From: Burkholderiales bacterium
Lineage (GTDB): Bacteria > Vulcanimicrobiota > Xenobia > Xenobiales > Xenobiaceae
Assembly: GCA_012799975.1 (NCBI GenBank)
Contig: JAAZKF010000057.1
Coordinates: 1-33,384, forward strand
DNA length: 33,384 nt
Direction of reading: 5' to 3'
Made by a program: the position numbers and the translations under genes. Below, one piece after another: positions 7,156-15,014 of the stretch (its first letter is position 1; each line of letters begins with the position of its first letter). The notes under the pieces were generated by a model, which was not told where the DNA came from, did no database searches, and was given only the letters and a program-made list of their open reading frames with translations.

Positions 7156-8859
7156 ATGTCCCCCTGGACCAGGCCCTTACTCTTGCTTTGCCTCATCCTG
7201 GCCCTGTTCGGAACTCCGGCCCGGGCGCAGTTGCCCATGCCGGCCCCGGCGCCTGCTTCCCCTTCCGAAGCCTCGCCGGAGGTTCCCGCTCCGCCCGAGC
7301 ACCTCTCTTCACCGCGCCGAACCCTGCAGACCTTCATGGAGGCCGTGCCCCAGGCTTCGCCGCTGCGTCCGGATCTGGAGACACAGGTCCGCTCCACCCT
7401 GGACCTGGAGGCCCTGAACCCCGTGACCCGCAACGAGCGGGGGGCGGAGGTGGCCCGGCGTCTCCATTCGGTGCTGCAGGTCCTGGAGGTCTCCCCCTCG
7501 GAATTGCCCGAGACCTCGCAGGAGGAGACGGTGGTCGTCGCGCGTGCGCCTTCCGGAGAGATGACCATGACCCGCCGGCCCGACGGCTCGTGGGTCTTCA
7601 GCCGCCATACGGTGGAGGTCATCCCTGCGATCTACGCCGAGCTGGTCTCGCAGGGGAAGATCTCGTCGCCGGGGCAGGACATGCCCACCATGCTGCGCAG
7701 CTCGTTTCTGGGGCTGATCGCCTGGCAGTGGCTGACCCTGGTCTTCCTGGTCCTGATAACGGCGGTCCTGAATCGGGTGCTGGTGGCCCTGCTCCAGCGC
7801 CTGGGCAACCGCTGGCTGCAACGCCATCAGTTTCAGGCCGACGAGCGCGTGCTGCATCAGGTCGTCCGCCCCGTGGGCTGGCTGGTCGCCTGTCTGGTGT
7901 GGATGGCCATCCTCCCGATGCTGCAACTCCCCGAGACTCTGTTGGTGGTCCTGCTCTTTGCGACTCGCTTCCTGGCTGCCTCGGCCTGGGTGCTGACGGC
8001 CTATTACAGCATCGATCTCTTCTCGCTGTATTTCGCCCGCCTGGCCGACCGGAAGGATTCCAGGATGGACGAGATGCTGGTCCCCCTGCTCCGGCGCACG
8101 CTGAAGGTGACCATAGTGGTCCTGGGTTTGATCTTCGTGGCCCAGAACCTCAACATCAACGTCTGGAGCCTCTTCGCCGGGTTCAGCATCGTGGGTGCGG
8201 CCGTGGCCCTGGCGGGTCAGGATACGGTGAAGAACCTCTTCGGTTCGATAACCGTGCTTCTGGACCGGCCCTTCCAGGTGGGTGACTGGGTGAATATCGG
8301 TGGGGTGGATGGTATAGTCGAGGACCTGGGTTTCCGGAGCACCCGCATCCGCACCTTCTACAGTTCGCTCATCACCCTGCCCAACGCCCAGTTGCTGACG
8401 GCCAGCGTCGACAACTACGGCCAGCGACAGTTCCGTCGCTACAAGACCACCATCTGCGTCCAGTATTCCACGCCGCCCGAGAAGCTGGAGGCCTTCTGTG
8501 AGGGGATCCGGGAATTGGTGCGCCAGCATCCCCACACCCGAAAGGACGAATTCTACGTTTACGTCAACGAAATGGGGGTCTCGTCCATCGACATCCTGCT
8601 GAACATCTTCTTCGCCTGCCCCGATTTGAGCACCGAGCTGCGCGGGCGTCATCGGCTGATCATGGAAATCCTGCGCCTGGCCGCCGAGTTGGAGGTCGAG
8701 TTCGCCTACCCGACCAGTACGGTGCATCTCCCCAAGGAAGAGAAGGCCTTGCCCCGGCCCGCTGGTCTGACGGCCAAGGAAATGACGGCCCACGAGGAGT
8801 TGGGGCGGCAGGCGGCTCGTCGGGTCGCGATCCTTTCCGACCAGGCTTCCCCTTCCTGA
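7156..8859 (+). CDS. MscS-family mechanosensitive channel with periplasmic N-terminal domain
   Basis: A 567-residue protein. The ATG at 7156 opens a clear signal peptide (RPLLLLCLILALFGTPARAQ); a longer in-frame start at 6991 would bury it, so it is rejected. A ~150-residue soluble, likely periplasmic, region follows. Then come four hydrophobic spans (from about residue 182) and the MscS core FAGFSIVGAAVALAGQDTVK, LLDRPFQVGDWVNIGG and SSLITLPNAQLL. The alpha-beta C-terminal domain and a charged tail complete it. It is a tension-gated or osmotic-stress channel of the larger MscS class. It is divergent from the ATPase/short-MscS unit, so two MscS paralogues sit within 5 kb. The ribosome site is weak (AGG at 7148-7150). 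It is followed after 75 bp by the metal ABC genes. Confidence 0.9.
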   Translation: MSPWTRPLLLLCLILALFGTPARAQLPMPAPAPASPSEASPEVPAPPEHLSSPRRTLQTFMEAVPQASPLRPDLETQVRSTLDLEALNPVTRNERGAEVARRLHSVLQVLEVSPSELPETSQEETVVVARAPSGEMTMTRRPDGSWVFSRHTVEVIPAIYAELVSQGKISSPGQDMPTMLRSSFLGLIAWQWLTLVFLVLITAVLNRVLVALLQRLGNRWLQRHQFQADERVLHQVVRPVGWLVACLVWMAILPMLQLPETLLVVLLFATRFLAASAWVLTAYYSIDLFSLYFARLADRKDSRMDEMLVPLLRRTLKVTIVVLGLIFVAQNLNINVWSLFAGFSIVGAAVALAGQDTVKNLFGSITVLLDRPFQVGDWVNIGGVDGIVEDLGFRSTRIRTFYSSLITLPNAQLLTASVDNYGQRQFRRYKTTICVQYSTPPEKLEAFCEGIRELVRQHPHTRKDEFYVYVNEMGVSSIDILLNIFFACPDLSTELRGRHRLIMEILRLAAELEVEFAYPTSTVHLPKEEKALPRPAGLTAKEMTAHEELGRQAARRVAILSDQASPS

Positions 8860-8934
8860 GGGAGGCGATCGGGACGGGTCCAGGACCTGTTCTCGATCAT
8901 TTACCGACAATCAGATCTCAGTAAGGTTCTTGCC

Positions 8935-9804
8935 GTGAATCCGCATAGTTCCATTACCATGTTGCGTCTCCCCCTCCTGGGGGCCCTGCTCTCCTTCCTG
9001 GTCCTGTTGGGTGCGGGCCTGGGCTGCTCTGCGCCGCCCCCACCGCAGCGTCCGGTGGTCTTGTGCTCGGTACTGCCCCAGGCCTGGTTCGTCGAGCGCC
9101 TGGCGGGGGAGCGGGTCCAGGTCGAGGTCATGATCCCGCCGGGGGCCAGCCCGGCCACCTACGAGCCCACGGTCCAGCAGATGCAGGCGGCCTCCCGGGC
9201 CTCGCTGTACATCAAGGTGGGGCATCCCGCCTTCCCCTTCGAGGCCACCTGGCTCGAGCCGTTGCTCAAACAAGGCCAGGGGCTACGGCAGGTCGATTCC
9301 TCGGCGGGCCTGGAGCGCCTGGAGGGAGACCCGCATGTGTGGGTCTCTCCGGGGTGCGTTCGGATCATGGCCCGCAACATCGCCCAGGCCCTGGAAGAGT
9401 TGTTGCCTGCGGAACGCGAGGTGTTGAAAGCCAATCTCCAGGCTTTGCTGGCGGAGATCGACGCGGTGGACCGGGAACTGCAGGAGAGCCTGAAGGACTT
9501 GCGCGGAACCCGCTTCTATGCCTTCCATCCGGCCTGGGGCTATCTGGCCCGGGAGTATGGTCTGGAACAGGTGGCCATCGAGGAAGAGGGACAGGAACCC
9601 TCCGCCGGGCGGCTTTCGGAGATCCTGGAACAGGCCCGCCGCGACGGGGTCCGGGTCCTCTTCGTCCAGCCCCAGTTCTCGGAGGCCAGCGCCCGGGTTC
9701 TGGCCGAGGACCTGGGCGCCCGGGTCGTTCCCTTGGATCCCCTGGCCCGGGATTGGCCCACAACCATGCGTCAGGTGGCCACAGCCTTCCGGGAATCCCT
9801 ATGA
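8935..9804 (+). CDS. Zinc/manganese-type ABC transporter substrate-binding protein (cluster A-I)
   Basis: A 289-residue ZnuA-like periplasmic binding protein. The N-terminus has a hydrophobic segment ending LLGAGLGCSAPPPP; Cys31 could be a lipidation site although the -3 residue is Gly rather than Leu. Conserved blocks are GASPATYEPTVQQM (70-83), VGHPAFPFEATW (95-106), DPHVWVSP (132-139) and YAFHPAWGYLAREYGL (195-210). Likely metal ligands are His97, His134 and His198 plus a late acidic or Gln residue. The His that E. coli ZnuA carries in its GAS-x-H motif is Ala73 here. The GTG start at 8935 has AAGG about 9 nt upstream; an ATG at 8959 has none. The stop overlaps the ATPase ATG (ATGA). The metal (Zn, Mn or other) is not decided. 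Confidence 0.87.
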   Translation: MNPHSSITMLRLPLLGALLSFLVLLGAGLGCSAPPPPQRPVVLCSVLPQAWFVERLAGERVQVEVMIPPGASPATYEPTVQQMQAASRASLYIKVGHPAFPFEATWLEPLLKQGQGLRQVDSSAGLERLEGDPHVWVSPGCVRIMARNIAQALEELLPAEREVLKANLQALLAEIDAVDRELQESLKDLRGTRFYAFHPAWGYLAREYGLEQVAIEEEGQEPSAGRLSEILEQARRDGVRVLFVQPQFSEASARVLAEDLGARVVPLDPLARDWPTTMRQVATAFRESL

Positions 9805-10562
9805 ACCCGCCGGTAGTAGAGTTGGAGGGGGTGGGCCTTTCCCTGCAGGGCCAGACCATCCTGCAGGATATCCACCTGCGCGTCGAGCCCGGGGATTTCC
9901 TGGGGATCCTGGGACCCAACGGCGGCGGCAAGTCGATGTTGATCAAGATCATGCTGGGACTGGTCGCTCCGGACCGGGGCAGAGTGCGCCTCTTCGGTCG
10001 GCCTCCCCAGCAGACCCGGGGGCGCGTGGGTTATGTCCCCCAATTCGCCGGCTTCGACCGGCAGTATCCGATCTCGGTGTTGGATACGGTGCTCATGGGG
10101 CGCTTGGGGCGGCGGGGTGCCTTCCGCTCCCTGGGGGCAGAGGACAAGGACCTGGCCCGGCGCTGTCTGGACCGCCTGGGCCTGACCGATCTGGCCGACC
10201 GGCAGATCGGCCGGCTCTCGCTGGGACAGCTCCAGCGGGTGCTGGTGGCCCGGGCCTTGGCAGTCGAGCCCGAGATGCTGGTCCTGGACGAGCCCACCGC
10301 CAGCCTGGACCCGGGCGGGGGAGCAGACGTCTATCGGATCCTGGAGGAGCTCTCCGAAGAGATGACCATCCTGCTGGTCTCGCACGACCTGGGGGTGGTC
10401 TCTACCATGGTTTCGTCGATAGCCTGCGTGAACCAGAAGCTCTACTACCACCCCGAGTCCACCATCTCGCGTGAGGTCTTCGACGAAGCCTATGGCTGCC
10501 CGCTGGGTTTTGTGACCCACCAGCATACCCACTTCATCCTGGATGATCACAAGGATGATTGA
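9801..10562 (+). CDS. Metal ABC transporter ATPase (ZnuC/MntB-like)
   Basis: A 253-residue ABC ATPase. Walker A GPNGGGKS is at 38-45, the signature is LSLGQ (139-143) in place of LSGGQ, Walker B is MLVLDEP (159-165) with the D-loop SLD, and the H-loop is LLVSHDLG. FDRQYPISVLDTVLMGRLG (85-103) is typical of zinc/manganese importers. A His-containing tail (THQHTHF) lies near the C-terminus. The ATG at 9801 shares four bases with the binding-protein stop, and the 3' end overlaps the permease start. It energises import with the flanking genes. The single Gly-to-Leu change in the signature is tolerated in some importers, so I do not treat it as inactivating. Confidence 0.93.
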   Translation: MNPPVVELEGVGLSLQGQTILQDIHLRVEPGDFLGILGPNGGGKSMLIKIMLGLVAPDRGRVRLFGRPPQQTRGRVGYVPQFAGFDRQYPISVLDTVLMGRLGRRGAFRSLGAEDKDLARRCLDRLGLTDLADRQIGRLSLGQLQRVLVARALAVEPEMLVLDEPTASLDPGGGADVYRILEELSEEMTILLVSHDLGVVSTMVSSIACVNQKLYYHPESTISREVFDEAYGCPLGFVTHQHTHFILDDHKDD

Positions 10563-11382
10563 GGCCCTGGACTATCCCTTCTTCCAGCGCGCCCTGGCGG
10601 CCGGCCTGCTGGCCAGTCTGGCCTGCGGGGTCGTGGGCACCTTCGTGGTGGTCCGGAGGATGGCCTCGCTCTCGGGCGGGATCGCCCACGCGGCCTTCGC
10701 CGGGGTGGGGCTGGGCTATCTGTTGGGCTTCGACCCGTTGCTGGGGGCGGCGGGGGTAGCCCTCCTGGCCGGTCTGGGACTCAGCGCCCTGTCGCGACGG
10801 CTCCAGGCAGCTCCGGATACGCTGATGGCGGCCTTGTGGTCCTTGGGCATGGCCTTGGGGATCCTCTTCGTCTCGCTGACCCCGGGGTATGCCCCCGACC
10901 TGATGAGCTACCTCTTCGGCAGCATCCTGCTGGTCACGCCCCTGCACGTCGGCTTCCTGGGGGTCCTGGACGGGGTGATCCTGCTGGGGACCTTCTTCTT
11001 CTTCCGAGAGCTGCGGGCGGTGACCTTCGACGAGGAGTTCTCGCGCTTGATGGGCCTGCCCGTGGATGCCCTCAGCAACGGCCTGCTGGCCCTGGTCTCG
11101 CTGGCGGTGGTGGTCCTGATCCGCGTGGTGGGCGTGATCCTGGTGCTGGCGCTGCTGACCATCCCGGCCCTGGTGGCGCGCCAGTGGACCGATCGCCTGG
11201 CCTCCATGATGGCCCTGGCCACCCTGGTGGGCGCGGTCTGCACGGTGTCGGGGCTCTTCCTCTCCTATGGACTTTCCGATACCTGGGGCTTGAACGTGCC
11301 CACCGGTCCCCTGGTGGTGCTGCTGGCTGCCCTGGTCTTCGCGCTCTCGACCCTGACCCGGCGGATCATCGAGAAGAGGTAG
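10543..11382 (+). CDS. Metal ABC transporter permease (ABC-3 family)
   Basis: A 279-residue polytopic protein with about eight hydrophobic spans. It opens YPFFQRALAAGLLASLACGV and carries VVRRMASLSGGIAHAAFAGVG, the typical cytoplasmic-loop motif of the ZnuB/MntC (ABC-3) family, then LFGSILLVTP and VVGVILVLALLTIPALVA. It forms the inner-membrane channel of the importer with the two preceding genes. The start is ambiguous: ATG at 10543 overlaps the ATPase gene by 20 bases, and a second ATG at 10555 also overlaps it. Neither has a well-spaced ribosome site, which fits translational coupling. It ends the plus-strand operon; a convergent gene ends 88 bp downstream with no clear terminator between. 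Confidence 0.92.
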   Translation: MITRMIEALDYPFFQRALAAGLLASLACGVVGTFVVVRRMASLSGGIAHAAFAGVGLGYLLGFDPLLGAAGVALLAGLGLSALSRRLQAAPDTLMAALWSLGMALGILFVSLTPGYAPDLMSYLFGSILLVTPLHVGFLGVLDGVILLGTFFFFRELRAVTFDEEFSRLMGLPVDALSNGLLALVSLAVVVLIRVVGVILVLALLTIPALVARQWTDRLASMMALATLVGAVCTVSGLFLSYGLSDTWGLNVPTGPLVVLLAALVFALSTLTRRIIEKR

Positions 11383-11470
11383 CCCGGAAGGCGGACGTGA
11401 CGGTCCTTGTCCCTACCGTGCTGGTCCCGAAACAGCCTACAGCGGAGGAAGAACGCGCTCGAGGCACTGC

Positions 11471-13369
11471 CTACCCTTCGGCCGAGGCACCTCCAGATTG
11501 GCGGGGGTGCCATGAAGAATTGGCGCGGCGCAACTGTGCGCGCAGGTGGCAGGAAGTCGGGGCATCGTCAATGCTCAGGTGTGTGGGGCCAGACATTTGT
11601 AGCCGGTCGGTGCGAGGGAACGGCATCGGGCCCTCGGCTGCGTCGAAGAAGGTCAGGATGTAGTCTCCCTCCTGCAGGCGATTGGGCGCAATGACCCGGC
11701 CGCGAAGGTGCAGATACAGGCACAGAGAGTTCAAGAACTCCTCGTTGATGTTGTGTGTTGAGTAGGTGACACGATCCCTGGGGATTCGGGTATCAATTCC
11801 GTACAGAACGCTGATGCGGGCACCGGGGGGAATCTGGTCCAGGATCCGGGGCTCGCCCGTCTGGATGTCGGCCAAGGGCAGATAGGTCCACAAAGCAGCC
11901 TCCAGTTGCGGGGATTCCAGCAACAGACTTAGCGGAGCCACTGGAACAGGTAAGCCGCGGACGCGGGAACCATCGATGTACAACCATCCGCCGGTCTGGA
12001 CCCACAGCATTCCCAGCAGGAATAACATCGCCCCGACGAAGGTCGTCCTCCAGCGGGCTGCCCAGAGGAAACCCAGAGTCAGGGCCATGGGAAGGATTAC
12101 ACTGAAGTATTTGAGGATTGGGGGGTTCATTATGGCCATCGACAAGATGATGCCGGCCCCGGTAAAGGCCAGTTTGAGCCCCAACCCTCGGAAGGTCGGC
12201 CAGGCGCAAAGGGCCAACAGCCCCACCACCAGCCAGACCAATCCAAGCCACTCGAAGGTGTGGAGGATGCGGATCAAAGTCCATGTAGAGGCCAGAAGTT
12301 CCTGAATTGGCTGTTCGACGAAGACCATGTGCCCTTTGATCAGTTCCGTCTGCATATCCAACCGGCTCATGTAATAGGGGGCACTCAGCAGACCTGCAAT
12401 GGCGGTCGTCATCGCCAGCCCTGTGCCGGTATTCCAGCCCTTCCACCTGGAGCAGAGCCAGGCTGTCGCCAGTAGCCCCGCCAGTAGGGCCATGGTTGCC
12501 CAGGTCACCACTGGGCCATTCCCTTCCAAATGTGTCGGGTCACCTCGGAGATGCCAGTCCATCAGCAGGTGAATGGTCTGTACCACCAGCAGGGTCAGGA
12601 ATCCCATGAGGAGCGAAGCCCGGGTCTTGAATATCTCCGGGATCACCAAGGCGACCAGCCAGGGAGCAGCCATGAAGATCATCTGTTGGCCGAACAGAAG
12701 CCCGATCCCTAGGGTCAGACCGACCCAGACACAAGCCACCGGGCGTGTGAGGTTCTTCGAGGGGTGAGCAGAGACCATGGCAGCCGCCAGCATCATCAGC
12801 ACACCCGGTACGTAGTTGAAGTACCTCTGCCACTGAGTCACCCAAGGCGAGGCGGCCGTGGCCAGACCCAAGAGCAAGGCACCCCGCAGTCCAGCCAACT
12901 GCCACCCATGGTAGGCCATCAGGGCCACGAAGGCCAGCAGAAGCAGGTTTGATGCGGTCTGGGCAGCAGAAGGTTCCGGGCCGAAGCAGGCCAGACCAGC
13001 GGAGCCTACCAGGAAGATGAGGGGGGGATAAATCTGGGTTTGGGGTTGGAGCTTGCCACTGGAGGCATCAGGAAGAGTGGCGAATCGCCATTCCCAGGAG
13101 TCCTGTTTGAAGAGGCTAGCGGTCTGGGTCTCGTCCACGACCCAGGTCGGCCAGGCTGGAACGCTTCCTTGCGACGCTTCTCGGGACTCATCCAGGGCCA
13201 GTTTGACCGAGGCGGTTGGCCCCAGATAGTTGGGATCATGCCATTGCAGGCTGAAGATCGGACGGCTGGAAGCAGCCTCCCATATGACATGGTTCCCCGT
13301 CAACCATATCAGCCAGGTGAGGGTCAGTATTCCGGCCCAACGAGCCTTCCAATTGCAACGACTGATCAT
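11471..13369 (-). CDS. Polytopic membrane protein of unknown function, possibly GT-C glycosyltransferase-like
   Basis: A 632-residue protein with roughly ten or more hydrophobic helices. An N-terminal span (about 12-30) is followed by a ~80-residue soluble loop, a run of paired helices, then a soluble C-terminal region of ~130 residues (from about 500). This plan resembles GT-C lipid-linked sugar transferases, and WHDPNYLGPTASVK in the first loop sits where such enzymes carry catalytic acids, but no family motif is clear. It stands alone between the convergent metal ABC operon and the restriction locus. The ATG at 13369 lacks a good ribosome site. Base composition is less GC-rich than in neighbours. 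Function is unknown; the glycosyltransferase idea is a weak inference. Confidence 0.65.
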   Translation of the reverse strand: MISRCNWKARWAGILTLTWLIWLTGNHVIWEAASSRPIFSLQWHDPNYLGPTASVKLALDESREASQGSVPAWPTWVVDETQTASLFKQDSWEWRFATLPDASSGKLQPQTQIYPPLIFLVGSAGLACFGPEPSAAQTASNLLLLAFVALMAYHGWQLAGLRGALLLGLATAASPWVTQWQRYFNYVPGVLMMLAAAMVSAHPSKNLTRPVACVWVGLTLGIGLLFGQQMIFMAAPWLVALVIPEIFKTRASLLMGFLTLLVVQTIHLLMDWHLRGDPTHLEGNGPVVTWATMALLAGLLATAWLCSRWKGWNTGTGLAMTTAIAGLLSAPYYMSRLDMQTELIKGHMVFVEQPIQELLASTWTLIRILHTFEWLGLVWLVVGLLALCAWPTFRGLGLKLAFTGAGIILSMAIMNPPILKYFSVILPMALTLGFLWAARWRTTFVGAMLFLLGMLWVQTGGWLYIDGSRVRGLPVPVAPLSLLLESPQLEAALWTYLPLADIQTGEPRILDQIPPGARISVLYGIDTRIPRDRVTYSTHNINEEFLNSLCLYLHLRGRVIAPNRLQEGDYILTFFDAAEGPMPFPRTDRLQMSGPTHLSIDDAPTSCHLRAQLRRANSSWHPRQSGGASAEG

Positions 13370-13430
13370 GTGCTGTGCGGCGATCCAATTGGTGGTGCTG
13401 TCTGGACCTGGAGTGGCAAGGCCCTTCCAG

Positions 13431-13455
13431 TATTTATTAAATCAGTTTATATTGA
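13431..13455 (-). promoter_or_regulatory. AT-rich tract, candidate promoter for the membrane-protein gene
   Basis: The 124-bp gap between hsdS and the membrane-protein gene contains a strikingly AT-rich stretch (TATTTATTAA then TTTATATTGA) in an otherwise GC-rich window. Read on the minus strand it offers TATAAA- and AATAAA-like -10 candidates 60-80 bp before the 13369 start. No strong -35 is seen. The tract could equally be a boundary of transferred DNA. Confidence 0.3.
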
Positions 13456-13493
13456 GTTCCAGGCATTTCGCGATCGCCGGGGGAGTCTCCTGG

Positions 13494-15014
13494 CTACCTG
13501 GCCTTCCGGGCACGCTTCTTGTTGCCGGCCTTCCCGGCTTTTTCGGCGGCTGCGCGCTCCTTCCGGATACGCTCCAGCAGCACCGAGGCGGGCTCGTCTT
13601 CCGGGTCCTGGGGCACCAGCTCGCCGCGGAAGGCTTTGGCCAGGAGGGCTTGGTGGAGGGTGGTGAGGGACTGATGAGCCCGACTGACGTCATCCTCTAG
13701 GGCCAGAGAGGTAGCATTCATGGTTTCCAATATTTCTAAAATCGTCAACTGTTCCTGGGGAGGTGGAATCGGGGCCGAGAAATTCTTCAACAGCGCTTGA
13801 CTGATGTTGGGCTGCGCTCCACCTTGTCCCAGACGTCGCAAGTTACCGCGTTGCGCATAGATATACCAGAACAAGAATTTTCGATGCACGGGACTATTGT
13901 CGTCGGGCAGTAAGGCTGCGCAGGCTTGGTTCGTCGCGGCAGGCTCGACAAGCATTCCTAATTTACCGATTGTTGCACCGTACATGGCGACAAGAAGTGT
14001 TCCCGGAGGGCACACCTCGGCATTACTGTTTTGAATCCCTTCATGAGTAAGGGTCTCTTCAATGTTGAGAATCGGGCCATCCGTGAGATCGCCAGTTTTG
14101 ACCCACGGTATATGACCTCCGAAGTAGAAATCAACGTTTCGTGCTGGAGTGCCCCCTGTCCGCCATAGCCCGGCTTCACCCATTCGAATCCATACCCACC
14201 CCTCCGGCAACTCCGGCAGGCCCTCGGCGTTTACACTCTCCGGCTCGACGTATCTGGCCTTCCAGCGGTCGTCGCGGGGCACTTTGCCTTTGGCCCGCAT
14301 CTTCGCTAGTTCGGCTTCTTCCCAAAGCCGGCGGCGCTCGGCCCGGATGCGCTTGAGCAGCTCGCTGGCCGGCTCGACGTCCGGGTTCCGGGCGCGCCAT
14401 TCGGCGGTCAGGTCGCCCCGGAAGGCGGCGGCCAGGACGGACTGGCGGAAGCGCTCCAACAGCGGTGGGATGGCCTCCAGGGCGGCCCGGGCGGCCTTGG
14501 TGCGGGCGCTCAGCTCCTCCAGGCGGGCCACGATGCGGCGCTGCTCGTTGAGGGGGGGGAGGGGAATACTCTGAGCCAAGACATCAGCATCCCGAACCGC
14601 AGGGTACATAGTCCCGTCCATGGAGGCGCTGACTGATCGGATGAATTCCTCTCGAACAACTGATTGAAAGAGGAACCCTGTGTCAATCGCTGCGCTCGAC
14701 CGAAGCACACAGATGCCGGTCGAGGTCAGTTCCCCGGCCAGTTCTTCGGGAACTTTGGCGATGTTCTTGAGGTAGGGCCGGACAGTGGAGAACAAGACGT
14801 CACTTGCTTGAACGATGCGTCGTGCCCTGGATGGCGCTTCGGCGCCGAGGAAGGCCTTTGCCTCTCCAATTCGGTGAGATTGGTTGTCGATCGAGCCGAT
14901 GTCGATATACTTGAATGACTTGGTGGGAGTGGCTCGAGGGTCGGTTGACTCGCAGCGATCCACAACCTCGCCCAGTGTAGTCCAAATCCACCCCTCCGGC
15001 AGCTCACCCTCCAT
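13494..15014 (-). CDS. hsdS: Type I restriction-modification specificity subunit HsdS
   Basis: A 506-residue S subunit that sets the DNA target of the RM complex. It has the usual two-fold plan. Each half opens with an LPEGW-type phrase (ELPEGWIWTTLGE near residue 4 and ELPEGWVWIRMGE near 280). Each target-recognition domain is followed by a helical spacer: PPLNEQRRIVARLEEL...AAAFRGDL in the first half and PPPQEQLTILEIL...AKAFRGEL in the second. The tail is Lys/Arg-rich. The ATG at 15014 shares one base with the hsdM TGA. An in-frame extension to 15455 lies inside hsdM and is rejected. The recognition-domain DNA (about 13730-14180 and 14570-14990) is visibly more AT-rich than the spacers, as expected of exchanged domains. 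Confidence 0.95.
   Translation of the reverse strand: MEGELPEGWIWTTLGEVVDRCESTDPRATPTKSFKYIDIGSIDNQSHRIGEAKAFLGAEAPSRARRIVQASDVLFSTVRPYLKNIAKVPEELAGELTSTGICVLRSSAAIDTGFLFQSVVREEFIRSVSASMDGTMYPAVRDADVLAQSIPLPPLNEQRRIVARLEELSARTKAARAALEAIPPLLERFRQSVLAAAFRGDLTAEWRARNPDVEPASELLKRIRAERRRLWEEAELAKMRAKGKVPRDDRWKARYVEPESVNAEGLPELPEGWVWIRMGEAGLWRTGGTPARNVDFYFGGHIPWVKTGDLTDGPILNIEETLTHEGIQNSNAEVCPPGTLLVAMYGATIGKLGMLVEPAATNQACAALLPDDNSPVHRKFLFWYIYAQRGNLRRLGQGGAQPNISQALLKNFSAPIPPPQEQLTILEILETMNATSLALEDDVSRAHQSLTTLHQALLAKAFRGELVPQDPEDEPASVLLERIRKERAAAEKAGKAGNKKRARKAR

Noticed and set aside
11383-11470. Possible bidirectional terminator between convergent genes
   Set aside because: Only a 4-bp stem (GGAC/GTCC) is visible and there is no T-run on either strand, so no terminator is called.
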